A DNA stretch of 39,833 nt, taken from assembly GCA_018822365.1 (NCBI GenBank), contig JAHJKL010000033.1, positions 1 through 39,833 of the forward strand. The letters are read 5' to 3'. The notes beneath the pieces were generated by a model. The model was given only the letters and a program-made list of their open reading frames with translations. It was not told the DNA's origin and ran no database searches. The first letter of the stretch is position 1. Each line of letters begins with the position of its first letter. This DNA comes from Candidatus Margulisiibacteriota bacterium (GTDB taxonomy: Bacteria > Margulisbacteria > WOR-1 > O2-12-FULL-45-9 > XYB2-FULL-48-7). The position numbers and the translations under genes are program-made. Below, in pieces: positions 33,883-39,833 of the stretch.

Positions 33883-34308
33883 TTACAAAGGAAGTTTAAC
33901 ATACGCGCCGATGCTTGGCAAAACGGTCCAATTCGGGTCAGCGTTGGCGGTTGTATCGTAATTGATCAGAGTAAAAGAGGCGCCAACAGTAACATTGTCG
34001 TTGATCGCCTGTTCCAGCGCGTATTGCAGGTTCAGGTCATAAGCCAGATCGGCATTGACCGCGACTTTTTTGGCAGTGATCCCTACCCCCCAGTTTCCCC
34101 AGAAATAATCGACATAAGCCGAGTAGGTGGAACCGGATGGACCGGAACCGCCGGTCGCGCTAAAGTCGATCGCTCTTCCATCCCCGAGATCAAGCCCTAC
34201 CCCTCCCCCCAGGGCGCCCCAGGTGGTGTTAGCATAAAGATATGGCGAAACAGCGTAAACTTGAGCGGCAGCCAACATAGCAAAGAGAAAAATAATAATT
34301 TTTTTCAT
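33883..34308 (-). CDS. Small outer-membrane beta-barrel protein
   Basis: A 141-residue protein with a signal peptide (KKIIIFLFAMLAAAQVYA, cleavage near residue 18-20). The mature domain has predicted beta-strands with Gly/Tyr/Trp alternation, ending YVKLPL. Its ATG overlaps the stop codon of the PDGLE gene (4-nt overlap), and AAAGGAG precedes it inside that gene. This makes it translationally coupled to the cobalt/nickel uptake genes. It is similar in design to its neighbour at 33360 but not an obvious duplicate. Confidence 0.75.
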   Translation of the reverse strand: MKKIIIFLFAMLAAAQVYAVSPYLYANTTWGALGGGVGLDLGDGRAIDFSATGGSGPSGSTYSAYVDYFWGNWGVGITAKKVAVNADLAYDLNLQYALEQAINDNVTVGASFTLINYDTTANADPNWTVLPSIGAYVKLPL

Positions 34309-34541
34309 TTAACTGCTCCTTTATTACTTTTAAAAAGACGGACACTCCCCCAGAACAGGGCGAGGATGATCACCACCCCAACGATCCCCGCAGTTGAATA
34401 ATTTAATAGCGCGGTCCGTTCCACCCCCTTGTTGGCAAAGTTGTATGATCCCGCCACATAATCAAGACCATCAGGATGAGTTGAAGCGAAAAAAGAGGCA
34501 AGAACAACAATGGCAATAGAGAGGAGAAAGAGGTTTCTCAT
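34305..34541 (-). CDS. PDGLE-domain protein (CbiN-like component)
   Basis: A 78-residue protein with two membrane helices (about 3-20 and 48-67). Between them lies an extracytoplasmic loop that starts ASTHPDGLDYVAG, the hallmark of PDGLE-domain proteins, which replace or accompany CbiN in cobalt/nickel ECF transporters. The ATG at 34539-34541 overlaps the cbiM stop by 4 nt. A longer upstream start would lie inside cbiM and lacks support. It should pair with CbiM in the cytoplasmic membrane. Confidence 0.85.
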   Translation of the reverse strand: MRNLFLLSIAIVVLASFFASTHPDGLDYVAGSYNFANKGVERTALLNYSTAGIVGVVIILALFWGSVRLFKSNKGAVK

Positions 34542-35236
34542 CCTTCCTCCTTCAACATAGAGCGGAACGATCCGACCAAAGCCAGGGAGATCAACGCTTC
34601 GGCGATCCCGATCACCGCGTGGACTTTGACCATCGCTGGAATTACCATAGCAAAAGGAACAGTTCCGGAAATTCCCAGTTCCAACGAGCAAGCCAGGGCG
34701 GCTAGAACAACCGATGACCAGGCGGCCAGAGCGATCGCCCCCCACTCCGGCATAATCTTCTTGAGCAAATAATATATATAATAGCCAATGATCGAACCGA
34801 TAGCCGCCATGTTGATAATGTTGGCCCCGACGGCGATCAACCCGCCGTCCGCAAAAAAGAACATTTGGACCGCCAGGACGGCCGCGATGACGAGCGAGCC
34901 GGCAAACGGGCCCAACACCACCGCCGCGAACACCCCACCGATCAGGTGGCCGGAAGTCCCGCCGCTGATCGGGAAGTTAAACATCTGCGCGGCAAAGATC
35001 AGCGCCGCGACCATCCCCATCTTATAGATCGTCCGTTCCCCTTCACCGGTCAGCATTTGCCGCGTTCTACCCAGGATTTGGCCCCCTTTTTTGCCAGCGG
35101 TAGCCAAAACAGCCGCCGGAACCAAAGCGGTCACCGCCGCCCGGACTTTTGCCAGGCTGTAGCCAAGGACCAGCGCCGCCCCGCCTAACAGGCCGGCCGA
35201 TACTTTCGGATCAAGGAATCCGTCTGGAATATGCAT
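34538..35236 (-). CDS. cbiM: Cobalt/nickel transport protein CbiM
   Basis: A 232-residue membrane protein with about seven hydrophobic segments. It begins MHIPDGFLD, and in this family the N-terminal Met-His forms the metal-binding site. GGTSGHLIGGVFAAVVLGP, around residue 90, is a further conserved CbiM segment. It is the substrate-specific subunit of an ECF-type Co/Ni transporter. The energising subunits CbiQ and CbiO are not adjacent, so they must lie elsewhere or be absent. The short upstream gap (68 bp to the divergent gene) leaves no room for a cobalamin riboswitch. It leads a probable four-gene unit with the PDGLE gene and two outer-membrane proteins. Confidence 0.93.
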   Translation of the reverse strand: MHIPDGFLDPKVSAGLLGGAALVLGYSLAKVRAAVTALVPAAVLATAGKKGGQILGRTRQMLTGEGERTIYKMGMVAALIFAAQMFNFPISGGTSGHLIGGVFAAVVLGPFAGSLVIAAVLAVQMFFFADGGLIAVGANIINMAAIGSIIGYYIYYLLKKIMPEWGAIALAAWSSVVLAALACSLELGISGTVPFAMVIPAMVKVHAVIGIAEALISLALVGSFRSMLKEEG

Positions 35237-35269
35237 TTCTACCGTTTATGATAGCCCACGTATTACGAC

Positions 35270-35298
35270 TTGTCCACACCGCTCCCCCCCTATATAAT
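35270..35298 (+). promoter_or_regulatory. Promoter giving a leaderless start for the GT2 gene
   Basis: TTGTCC (35270-35275) and a perfect TATAAT (35293-35298) are spaced by 17 nt, and the ATG at 35305 follows exactly 6 nt later. It lies in the divergent intergenic region with cbiM. Confidence 0.78.
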
Positions 35299-35304
35299 GT
35301 GATC

Positions 35305-36138
35305 ATGCGATTATCGGTTATTATTGGAACATATAACCAGAAAGAGGTTTTGCGGCAAACCCTCGAATCCCTTTTTCGCCAGACCCTCGCTTCCGATCAA
35401 TATGAGATCCAGCTGGTCGACAGCTCCTCGACCGACGGGACCGACCAGATGGTTCAGGAACTCCATCCCCCCTGCCGCTTCAATTACCAGCGGGTGGAGA
35501 ACAAAGGGAAAACTTTTGCCCGCAACCTGGGGATCAAGGCGGCAACCGGCGAGATCGTTTTCCTGACCGACGCCGACATGGTCGCAAAAGAAACACTGCT
35601 AGAGGAGCACCTGAAGGCCCATCGGAAGAAAATGAACACTTCGTTTGAAGGTTTGACGATCAATCCGGACGGCAAGCCGTATATCAAGTCTTTTATTTTT
35701 CCCAACTCCCGGCTTAAGTGGTCATACTTTCTGACCGGCAACCTCTCTCTCCCCAAAAAGATCATCCTGGAAGCAGGGCTTTTTGACGAACGGTTCAAAG
35801 GTTACGGCTGGGAAGATATTGAGCTCGGCTACCGGCTCTCCCGGATGAAGGTCCCGCTCTATTACCTCCCCGGCGCGGTTAATTACCACCATCACCCGGT
35901 CAGCGACGCCGGGATGCTGGAGCGCAAGTTTGAAATGGGACGCTCCGCCGCCCTCTTTTACAAAAAGCATCCCAATCTAACGATTAAAATGTTCCTGGGG
36001 ATAAACCCGCTGGCAATGGGGATTTACTCCCTGCTAAAGAGGAGCCCCAAGCTCCTGGCCCGGGTCAAATCACGCTACCTGCTGGAGGAGTATCAATACC
36101 GGCGGGGCTTAGAAGCCGGACTCCAGGAATTTCAGTAG
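35305..36138 (+). CDS. GT2 family glycosyltransferase
   Basis: A 277-residue family 2 glycosyltransferase: [20 protein letters not shown] at the N-terminus, [12 protein letters not shown] as the nucleotide-binding motif, FLTDADM as the DxD-type metal site, and [13 protein letters not shown] as the ED-type catalytic base region. HHHPVS near residue 195 is common in the subgroup. The ATG at 35305 is supported by the promoter 6 nt upstream; longer readings of the frame run through the promoter and the end of cbiM. It is monocistronic between divergent cbiM and the rpmE operon. The donor sugar is unknown. Confidence 0.86.
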   Translation: MRLSVIIGTYNQKEVLRQTLESLFRQTLASDQYEIQLVDSSSTDGTDQMVQELHPPCRFNYQRVENKGKTFARNLGIKAATGEIVFLTDADMVAKETLLEEHLKAHRKKMNTSFEGLTINPDGKPYIKSFIFPNSRLKWSYFLTGNLSLPKKIILEAGLFDERFKGYGWEDIELGYRLSRMKVPLYYLPGAVNYHHHPVSDAGMLERKFEMGRSAALFYKKHPNLTIKMFLGINPLAMGIYSLLKRSPKLLARVKSRYLLEEYQYRRGLEAGLQEFQ

Positions 36139-36165
36139 ACAACCCCACTCTTTTCATGTTATGAT
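36136..36165 (+). promoter_or_regulatory. Promoter of rpmE-prfA-prmC
   Basis: TAGACA (36136-36141) and TATGAT (36160-36165) are spaced by 18 nt, and the rpmE ATG at 36176 follows 10 nt later. The -35 box overlaps the stop codon of the upstream GT2 gene. The leader would be only about 3-5 nt. Confidence 0.6.
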
Positions 36166-36175
36166 TATTAGCGAT

Positions 36176-36478
36176 ATGAAGGAAGGAATTCACCCAAAAT
36201 ATTTTGACACTAAAGCGACCTGCGCCTGTGGCGCGGTATTCGCTATTGGTTCGACCAGAGAAAACGTCACGGTCGACATGTGCTCCGCCTGCCATCCCCT
36301 CTTTACCGGCAAGCAGAAGCTGGTCGACGCCGAAGGACGCGTCCAGAAGTTCAAAAAGAAATTCGCCAATGTCGCCCCGCGCGTGAAGAAAGAGAAGAAA
36401 AAGAAAGTCGCCAAAGCGGCCGCCAAAAAAACTGCCGCCAAGAAACCCAAAAAAGCCGCCGCCCCCAAGGAAAAGTAA
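36176..36478 (+). CDS. rpmE: Ribosomal protein bL31 with a lysine/alanine-rich tail
   Basis: A 100-residue protein. The first ~62 residues are bL31 of the zinc-binding type: [10 protein letters not shown] start, C16 and C18 in TCACG, and C36 and C39 in MCSACHPL. The remaining ~35 residues are Lys/Ala-rich with KKAAAKK-type repeats, giving a long basic tail that ordinary bL31 (about 66-85 residues) does not have. I chose the ATG at 36176 because the family begins MKEGIHP; an ATG at 36161 overlaps the promoter. The order rpmE-prfA-prmC is a common conserved arrangement. Confidence 0.92.
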   Translation: MKEGIHPKYFDTKATCACGAVFAIGSTRENVTVDMCSACHPLFTGKQKLVDAEGRVQKFKKKFANVAPRVKKEKKKKVAKAAAKKTAAKKPKKAAAPKEK

Positions 36479-36499
36479 CCGTCCCCTCCCGGACACCTC

Positions 36500-37561
36500 A
36501 TGTTTTTAGACAAACTTGCCAACGTCGAAAAAAGGTTCATTGAGCTGGAAACTTCTCTTAGCCAGCCTGATATTATCAACGACCGCGAACTTTTCTCCAA
36601 TTACGCCAAAGAATTAAGCTCACTTCGTGACGTGGTTGAAAAATACCGGGCCTACAAACAGGCGGAACATGAGATCGTCGAAGCCGAAGCGATGCTCAAA
36701 GACGAAGGAATGCGTGAAATAGCCGAAGAAGAGATCAAAGGTCTGGAGAAAAAAAAGTTAGCGCTCGTCTCCGACCTTGAGATCCTGCTGATCCCCAAAG
36801 ACCCATTGGACGACAAGAACATTATCGTGGAGATCCGGGCCGGGACCGGCGGCGACGAAGCGGCCCTTTTTGCCGGCGACCTGCTCCGGATGTACCTGCG
36901 CTACGCCGAACGCAAAGGGTGGAAAACCGAGATCATTGACGCCAACGACACCGGGCTTGGCGGCTACAAAGAAGCGATCGTCAACATTATTGGCAAAGGG
37001 GCTTACAGCCGCTTAAAATATGAAGGGGGGATCCACCGGGTCCAGCGGGTCCCGAAAACTGAAGCAAGCGGCAGGATCCACACTTCTGCCGCGTCGGTCG
37101 CGATTTTGCCGGAAGTTGAAGATATGGACATCCACATTGACGAAAAAGACATCTCCTTTGAAGCGTTCCGGGCCGGCGGGGCCGGCGGCCAGAACGTCAA
37201 CAAGGTCTCTTCCGCCGTCCGGGTCATCCATATCCCGACAGGCACCGTCGTCGAATGCCGGGAAGAGCGCTCCCAACTCCAAAACCGGGCCAAGGCGATG
37301 AAACTTCTCCGCGCCCGTATTTACGAGGTAGAAGAAGAAAAGCGGCGCAAGGAGCGGGAATCGAGCCGCCGGGTGATGGTCGGGAGCGGCGACCGCTCGG
37401 AAAAGATCAGGACCTATAATTTCCCGCAGAACCGGCTGACCGACCACCGGATCGGTTTTACCGTCCATCAGTTGGACCAGGTCTTAGACGGCAACCTGGA
37501 CGAAATGATCGACGCCCTGGCGACCGCCGACCGGGCGGCCAAGCTCGCCAACGCGGCATGA
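36500..37561 (+). CDS. prfA: Peptide chain release factor 1
   Basis: A 353-residue class I release factor. The N-terminal helical domain is followed by the codon-recognition domain with HRVQRVPKTEASGRIHTS (tripeptide anticodon P-K-T, 185-187; the PxT form identifies RF1 for UAA/UAG). The GGQ loop AGGAGGQNVNKVSSAVR (G229-Q231) sits in the peptidyl-transferase-reaching domain. The C-terminal NRLTDHRIGFT is conserved. It is 21 nt downstream of rpmE and overlaps prmC by 4 nt (ATGA). PrmC methylates the GGQ glutamine, so the coupling makes functional sense. Confidence 0.95.
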   Translation: MFLDKLANVEKRFIELETSLSQPDIINDRELFSNYAKELSSLRDVVEKYRAYKQAEHEIVEAEAMLKDEGMREIAEEEIKGLEKKKLALVSDLEILLIPKDPLDDKNIIVEIRAGTGGDEAALFAGDLLRMYLRYAERKGWKTEIIDANDTGLGGYKEAIVNIIGKGAYSRLKYEGGIHRVQRVPKTEASGRIHTSAASVAILPEVEDMDIHIDEKDISFEAFRAGGAGGQNVNKVSSAVRVIHIPTGTVVECREERSQLQNRAKAMKLLRARIYEVEEEKRRKERESSRRVMVGSGDRSEKIRTYNFPQNRLTDHRIGFTVHQLDQVLDGNLDEMIDALATADRAAKLANAA

Positions 37562-38436
37562 CAATCGCCGAGGCGCTCGCCTGGGGGATCGCCCAACTCG
37601 CTAATTTAGAAGATCCCCGGCTGGAAGCGGAAATTCTCTTAACTAACAACCTCCAACTGACAACTGCCAACATTATTGCTCATGGAACCCAGATTATTCC
37701 CCCAAATATTTTAGACAACTTTAAACATTCAATTGCTAGACGATTAGCTCATGAGCCGACCGCTTACATTGTCGGTTATCAGCCTTTTATGGGTTTAGAT
37801 ATTAAAGTCGACCAACGGGTATTGATCCCCCGTCCGGAAACGGAACTGTTAGTGGAGAAAATATTCACCTTGTTGCCTAATCACCTAATCCCCTATTCTC
37901 CTATCATCGCCGATATTGGGACAGGGAGCGGCTGTATCGCTATTAGCCTGGCTAAATCACTTCCTAAAGCCAAGATCATAGCTATTGATCTCTCAGTGGA
38001 CGCGCTCGCCTTAGCAAAAGAAAATGCCGCCGCACATAACGCGCGAATCACTTTTCTTGAAGGGGATCTCCTCTCACCTTTAAAAGAAAAAGTCGAGCTG
38101 CTCGTCTCCAACCCTCCCTATATCCCAACCTCTGATCTGGCCGGGCTGGAACCCGACGTTAAAGATTGGGAACCAGTCAGCGCTCTTGATGGCGGCAACG
38201 ATGGGTTAGATTATATTCGCCGTCTAATTAATGACGCCCCTGTTCATCTTAATCCTGGGGGAAAGTTAATATTTGAGTTTGGGTTTGGGCAAGCTGAAGC
38301 GATTAAAACTCTCTTTGCCGCAGATAACCGCTACTCACAAGTCGAGATCTTCAACGATTATGCGGGGATACCGAGGATTGCGAAGGCGGGTATCCGCTCG
38401 GAACCTGAGAATGAATTCTCGGTTCCTCGCAAATAA
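37558..38436 (+). CDS. prmC: Release factor glutamine methyltransferase PrmC, with an altered C-terminus
   Basis: A 292-residue N5-glutamine methyltransferase acting on the GGQ motif of release factors. It shows PRPETE (91-96), the SAM loop DIGTGSGCIAISL (119-131) and the catalytic NPPY (185-188). The usual C-terminal strand DYAGIPRI-x-KAGI is followed by 13 extra residues (RSEPENEFSVPRK) encoded by a hairpin region. The DNA for that strand is repeated 196 bp downstream (38553-38589), where it is followed directly by a stop codon. This suggests that the original 3' end was separated from the gene by an insertion or duplication. Catalytic motifs are intact, so the protein is probably functional. 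Confidence 0.92.
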   Translation: MTIAEALAWGIAQLANLEDPRLEAEILLTNNLQLTTANIIAHGTQIIPPNILDNFKHSIARRLAHEPTAYIVGYQPFMGLDIKVDQRVLIPRPETELLVEKIFTLLPNHLIPYSPIIADIGTGSGCIAISLAKSLPKAKIIAIDLSVDALALAKENAAAHNARITFLEGDLLSPLKEKVELLVSNPPYIPTSDLAGLEPDVKDWEPVSALDGGNDGLDYIRRLINDAPVHLNPGGKLIFEFGFGQAEAIKTLFAADNRYSQVEIFNDYAGIPRIAKAGIRSEPENEFSVPRK

Positions 38437-38496
38437 ACAGCCAGTATTTACTATCAAATTGATATTTTTTAAGGATATCACAAATTGTGATATCCT
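38400..38496. other. Two palindromes after prmC
   Basis: The first is an interrupted hairpin at 38400-38426 (GGAACC/GGTTCC and GAGAA/TTCTC, loop TGAA) that encodes the extra C-terminal residues of PrmC. The second, at 38472-38496, is a perfect 12-bp inverted repeat around one base (AGGATATCACAA and its complement). It has a T-run upstream but none downstream, so it does not look like a terminator for prmC. An operator or repeat function is possible. Confidence 0.6.
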
Positions 38497-38552
38497 CTCC
38501 TTTGAAATACCACAAAAATATCATTGTTTTTACCGAAAACGAAGTCGCAATC

Positions 38553-38589
38553 ATTACGCGGGGATACCGAGGATAGTGAAGGCGGGTAT
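38553..38589 (+). pseudogene. Duplicated prmC 3'-end fragment
   Basis: 37 bp matching 38357-38393 at 34 positions. In the same reading it encodes H-YAGIPRIVKAGI and then a TAG stop, the expected C-terminus of a PrmC. Sequence just upstream also resembles the equivalent part of prmC more loosely. It is a remnant and not an independent gene. Repeat copy C starts only about 30 bp further on. Confidence 0.75.
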
Positions 38590-38621
38590 TTAGTTTGTCC
38601 CCTGTACGTATTTAGCTTTAT

Positions 38622-38880
38622 CGCTCTCTTTTATTGGGCTGTCCATTTTCTTTGTCTGGCCACAAAGAAAATGGACGAAAAGAAAAGGCCTAGCGCTTTT
38701 TGATTTTTCTCAAGGTAAGCAAAAAGCGCGCCCACTCTGAATTTATAAGAGGCACTTCAATAAATAAATAAAAGTAATTATCATAGGTTTTTTCGACCGG
38801 AAAAGATGGACATCTTTGTCCCCATTTGCCATGATGCATTTTATAGCCGTCTAACCTTCGATGGATTTATCATTTAGTAT
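38622..38880 (+). repeat. Structured two-hairpin repeat, copy C
   Basis: Same core as copies A, B and D: hairpin 1 arms 38641-38655 and 38662-38676 (loop CTGGCC), linker 38677-38692, hairpin 2 arms 38693-38702 and 38720-38729 (17-nt loop). Two base pairs of hairpin 2 differ from the other copies, and in both cases the opposite arm carries the matching change. The downstream block (about 38806-38878) aligns with that of copy A and contains TGCAT and TAACCTTCGATGG. The 487-nt gap between prmC and the next gene holds the prmC remnant, the palindromes and this repeat. Confidence 0.85.
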
Positions 38881-38923
38881 CATCAATCTTCAAAGGGCCC
38901 CATCAGGAATTTATATTATTTTA

Positions 38924-39235
38924 TTAATTAGAGAAATGAGAAAAATCGAAATCCCACTCATGTTTACAGTCCTTACATTTCCCATGATCGTATCCAGCAT
39001 AACAAACATCTTCAAAATCTGACCCAGTAATAATTTCTGGAATAATCTCGATGTTTTTACTTGCACATTTCGGACAAAGATTTCTTTTAACGACTTCAAT
39101 ATAATGCTTCTTAGCTATTTCCCACGGCAACATTTTTCTATAACCACTCCACCACCAAGTACAAATTATAGCAAAACCAGTCAAAACGAACGTAAGACCC
39201 AAATTAGCTATTGCCAACCAAGTTGCTAAATCCAT
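38924..39235 (-). CDS. Small membrane-anchored zinc-ribbon protein, hypothetical
   Basis: About 103 residues starting MDLATWLAIANLG. One N-terminal membrane helix (about residues 3-28) is followed by a basic segment. A cytosolic-looking domain then carries C-x-x-C (CPKC) and, about 35 residues later, C-x-x-C (CKDC), a zinc-ribbon pattern. I prefer the ATG at 39235 because a GGGGAGGGGG purine-rich Shine-Dalgarno-like stretch lies about 10 nt upstream. An ATG at 39262 would translate that stretch and overlap the preceding gene. It lies 19 bp after the 81-residue gene, so the two form a pair. AT-rich, and between inverted repeat copies C and D. Function unknown. Confidence 0.65.
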   Translation of the reverse strand: MDLATWLAIANLGLTFVLTGFAIICTWWWSGYRKMLPWEIAKKHYIEVVKRNLCPKCASKNIEIIPEIITGSDFEDVCYAGYDHGKCKDCKHEWDFDFSHFSN

Positions 39236-39254
39236 AGCTACTATCCCCCTCCCC

Positions 39255-39500
39255 TCAAACAAGCCTAATTTCTTTGTTCAATTCGTCATTGATCTGATTA
39301 TATCTATCTACTCCTAACGTAGAAATTGCGACGTTAATAATCGCCTTATAACTGTTGCTATGATCATCACATTTTTTTGATATTTTTTCTAATTCAATTG
39401 AGTTAAAGTTATTAATTAAATTCTTTTGGTATTGATTCAACAGCTCCTTCGCAATAAGTTTCCAATTTTTCATCATTTCTTTAATATTTTTTTCATCCAT
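39255..39500 (-). CDS. Small helical protein, hypothetical
   Basis: An 81-residue soluble, highly charged and predominantly helical protein with no recognised domain. AAAGGAG about 8 nt before the ATG is a good ribosome binding site. It is the first gene of a two-gene unit with the membrane zinc-ribbon protein. A short protein followed by a membrane protein in an isolated AT-rich island could be a toxin-antitoxin-like or defence-accessory pair, but nothing in the sequence proves this. Confidence 0.62.
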   Translation of the reverse strand: MDEKNIKEMMKNWKLIAKELLNQYQKNLINNFNSIELEKISKKCDDHSNSYKAIINVAISTLGVDRYNQINDELNKEIRLV

Positions 39501-39558
39501 TGAGCCACTCCTTTATTTTTTTGTCTAGCAACCAACTTCAGCTCTTTTACTGCCCACA

Positions 39559-39582
39559 TTTTACGCACAGTTAAGCGTAAAA
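39559..39582. other. Short inverted repeat upstream of the two-gene accessory unit
   Basis: An 8-bp inverted repeat (TTTTACGC and GCGTAAAA, arms 39559-39566 and 39575-39582) with an 8-nt loop lies about 60 bp upstream of the 81-residue gene. It could be an operator or part of the promoter region of the unit. No clear -10/-35 pair was identified around it. Confidence 0.4.
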
Positions 39583-39600
39583 GCAATCGAAGAAACCAAC

Positions 39601-39833
39601 AAAAGATCATCCCAACCTTCAAAATGTATCGCAATACTCATAAACAACGATATCCTTCGTTACCGGCCGAAAGAACCACCTTGAAAGCAATATTACTTAT
39701 ATTTTGAATTGTCTCGTTTAAATTCAGCGTGTTCTGCGCATTTCGCTTACATTGAGAAAAATCGAAATGCGCGAGGCCTTTTCTTTTCGTCCATTTTCTT
39801 TGTGGCCAGACAAAGAAAATGGACAGCTCAATA
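39601..39833 (-). repeat. Structured two-hairpin repeat, copy D (inverted, at the window edge)
   Basis: Reverse-oriented copy. Hairpin 2 arms are 39736-39745 and 39763-39772 (17-nt loop), the linker is 39773-39788, and hairpin 1 arms are 39789-39803 and 39810-39824 (6-nt loop). The window ends 9 bases after hairpin 1, so the upstream block is cut off. The block 39601-39655 resembles the downstream block of the other copies only loosely. The 333-nt stretch 39501-39833 holds this repeat and the short inverted repeat at 39559; I see no further gene in it. Confidence 0.8.

Noticed and set aside
35237-35304. Cobalamin or nickel/cobalt riboswitch upstream of cbiM
   Set aside because: The intergenic region is only 68 bp and is occupied by the divergent GT2 promoter.
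38273-38593. 106-residue ORF overlapping the end of prmC
   Set aside because: It starts inside prmC in another frame and ends in the duplicated prmC fragment, so it is a remnant and not a gene.
38622-39833. IS200/IS605-type element with subterminal hairpins
   Set aside because: No Y1 transposase, TnpB or omega-RNA-like gene lies between the repeats, and the two ends carry the same element rather than distinct left and right hairpins.
1-39833. CRISPR array, tRNA or rRNA genes
   Set aside because: No regularly spaced direct repeats with unique spacers were seen, and no recognisable tRNA or rRNA sequence was found by eye. A tRNAscan or Infernal search would be decisive.

Overview
The window reads as chromosomal sequence from an uncultured diderm (Gram-negative-type) bacterium. 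It encodes lipid A / LPS-type envelope enzymes and small outer-membrane barrels. Its second LpxB-like protein belongs to the LpxB-related branch I associate with cyanobacteria and plants. Together with dense overlapping operons and near-leaderless promoters, this suggests a candidate phylum near Cyanobacteria (Margulisbacteria / WOR-1-like). That placement is inference; no rRNA or other diagnostic marker is present.

Layout. 1-1738: AT-rich accessory segment with one unknown gene between two inverted copies of a structured repeat. 1739-14453: one tightly overlapping plus-strand run for envelope glycolipid synthesis (LpxB-like, MsbA-like ABC exporter, LpxL-like acyltransferase, GT39/ArnT-like, polyprenyl-phosphate sugar synthase-like GT2, GT2, second LpxB-like, DUF2079 membrane protein, two GT9 heptosyltransferase-like proteins). 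14443-16250: a GT9 and a GT2 on the minus strand. 16269-20727: three GT-C (GT39/PMT) membrane glycosyltransferases, then a methyltransferase. 21587-25899 (minus): thiG-thiH-thiS, hisS and an AmrS-type radical SAM gene. 25956-31828: secreted alpha/beta hydrolase, PflX-type radical SAM protein, TMEM43-family protein and a large IPT/TIG-like repeat protein. 31945-33285: bioA. 33360-35236 (minus): cbiM, a PDGLE protein and two small outer-membrane proteins, probably one operon. 35305-38436: GT2, then rpmE-prfA-prmC. 38437-39833: a second AT-rich accessory segment with two small unknown genes, again between inverted copies of the same repeat.

How the genes work together. The first half is an envelope polysaccharide/lipid A factory: the GT2 at 7074 probably makes lipid-linked sugar for the GT-C enzymes, the GT9/GT2 enzymes extend a core at the cytoplasmic face, and the MsbA-like ABC protein flips the product. 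The second half is mostly housekeeping: thiazole and biotin synthesis, translation, Co/Ni uptake.

The strongest unexplained signal is a repeat family with four copies in this window. Its core is two perfect hairpins of constant geometry (15-bp stem/6-nt loop, 16-nt linker, 10-bp stem/17-nt loop). Sequence changes between copies are always compensated across the stems. The copies occur as inverted pairs bracketing both accessory gene modules. Other observations include -10 boxes exactly 6 nt from ATG at four genes (leaderless mRNAs), REP-like palindromes and 7-nt tandem repeats embedded in frame in genes, and two GT9 enzymes that share a GT4-like C-terminal half-domain.
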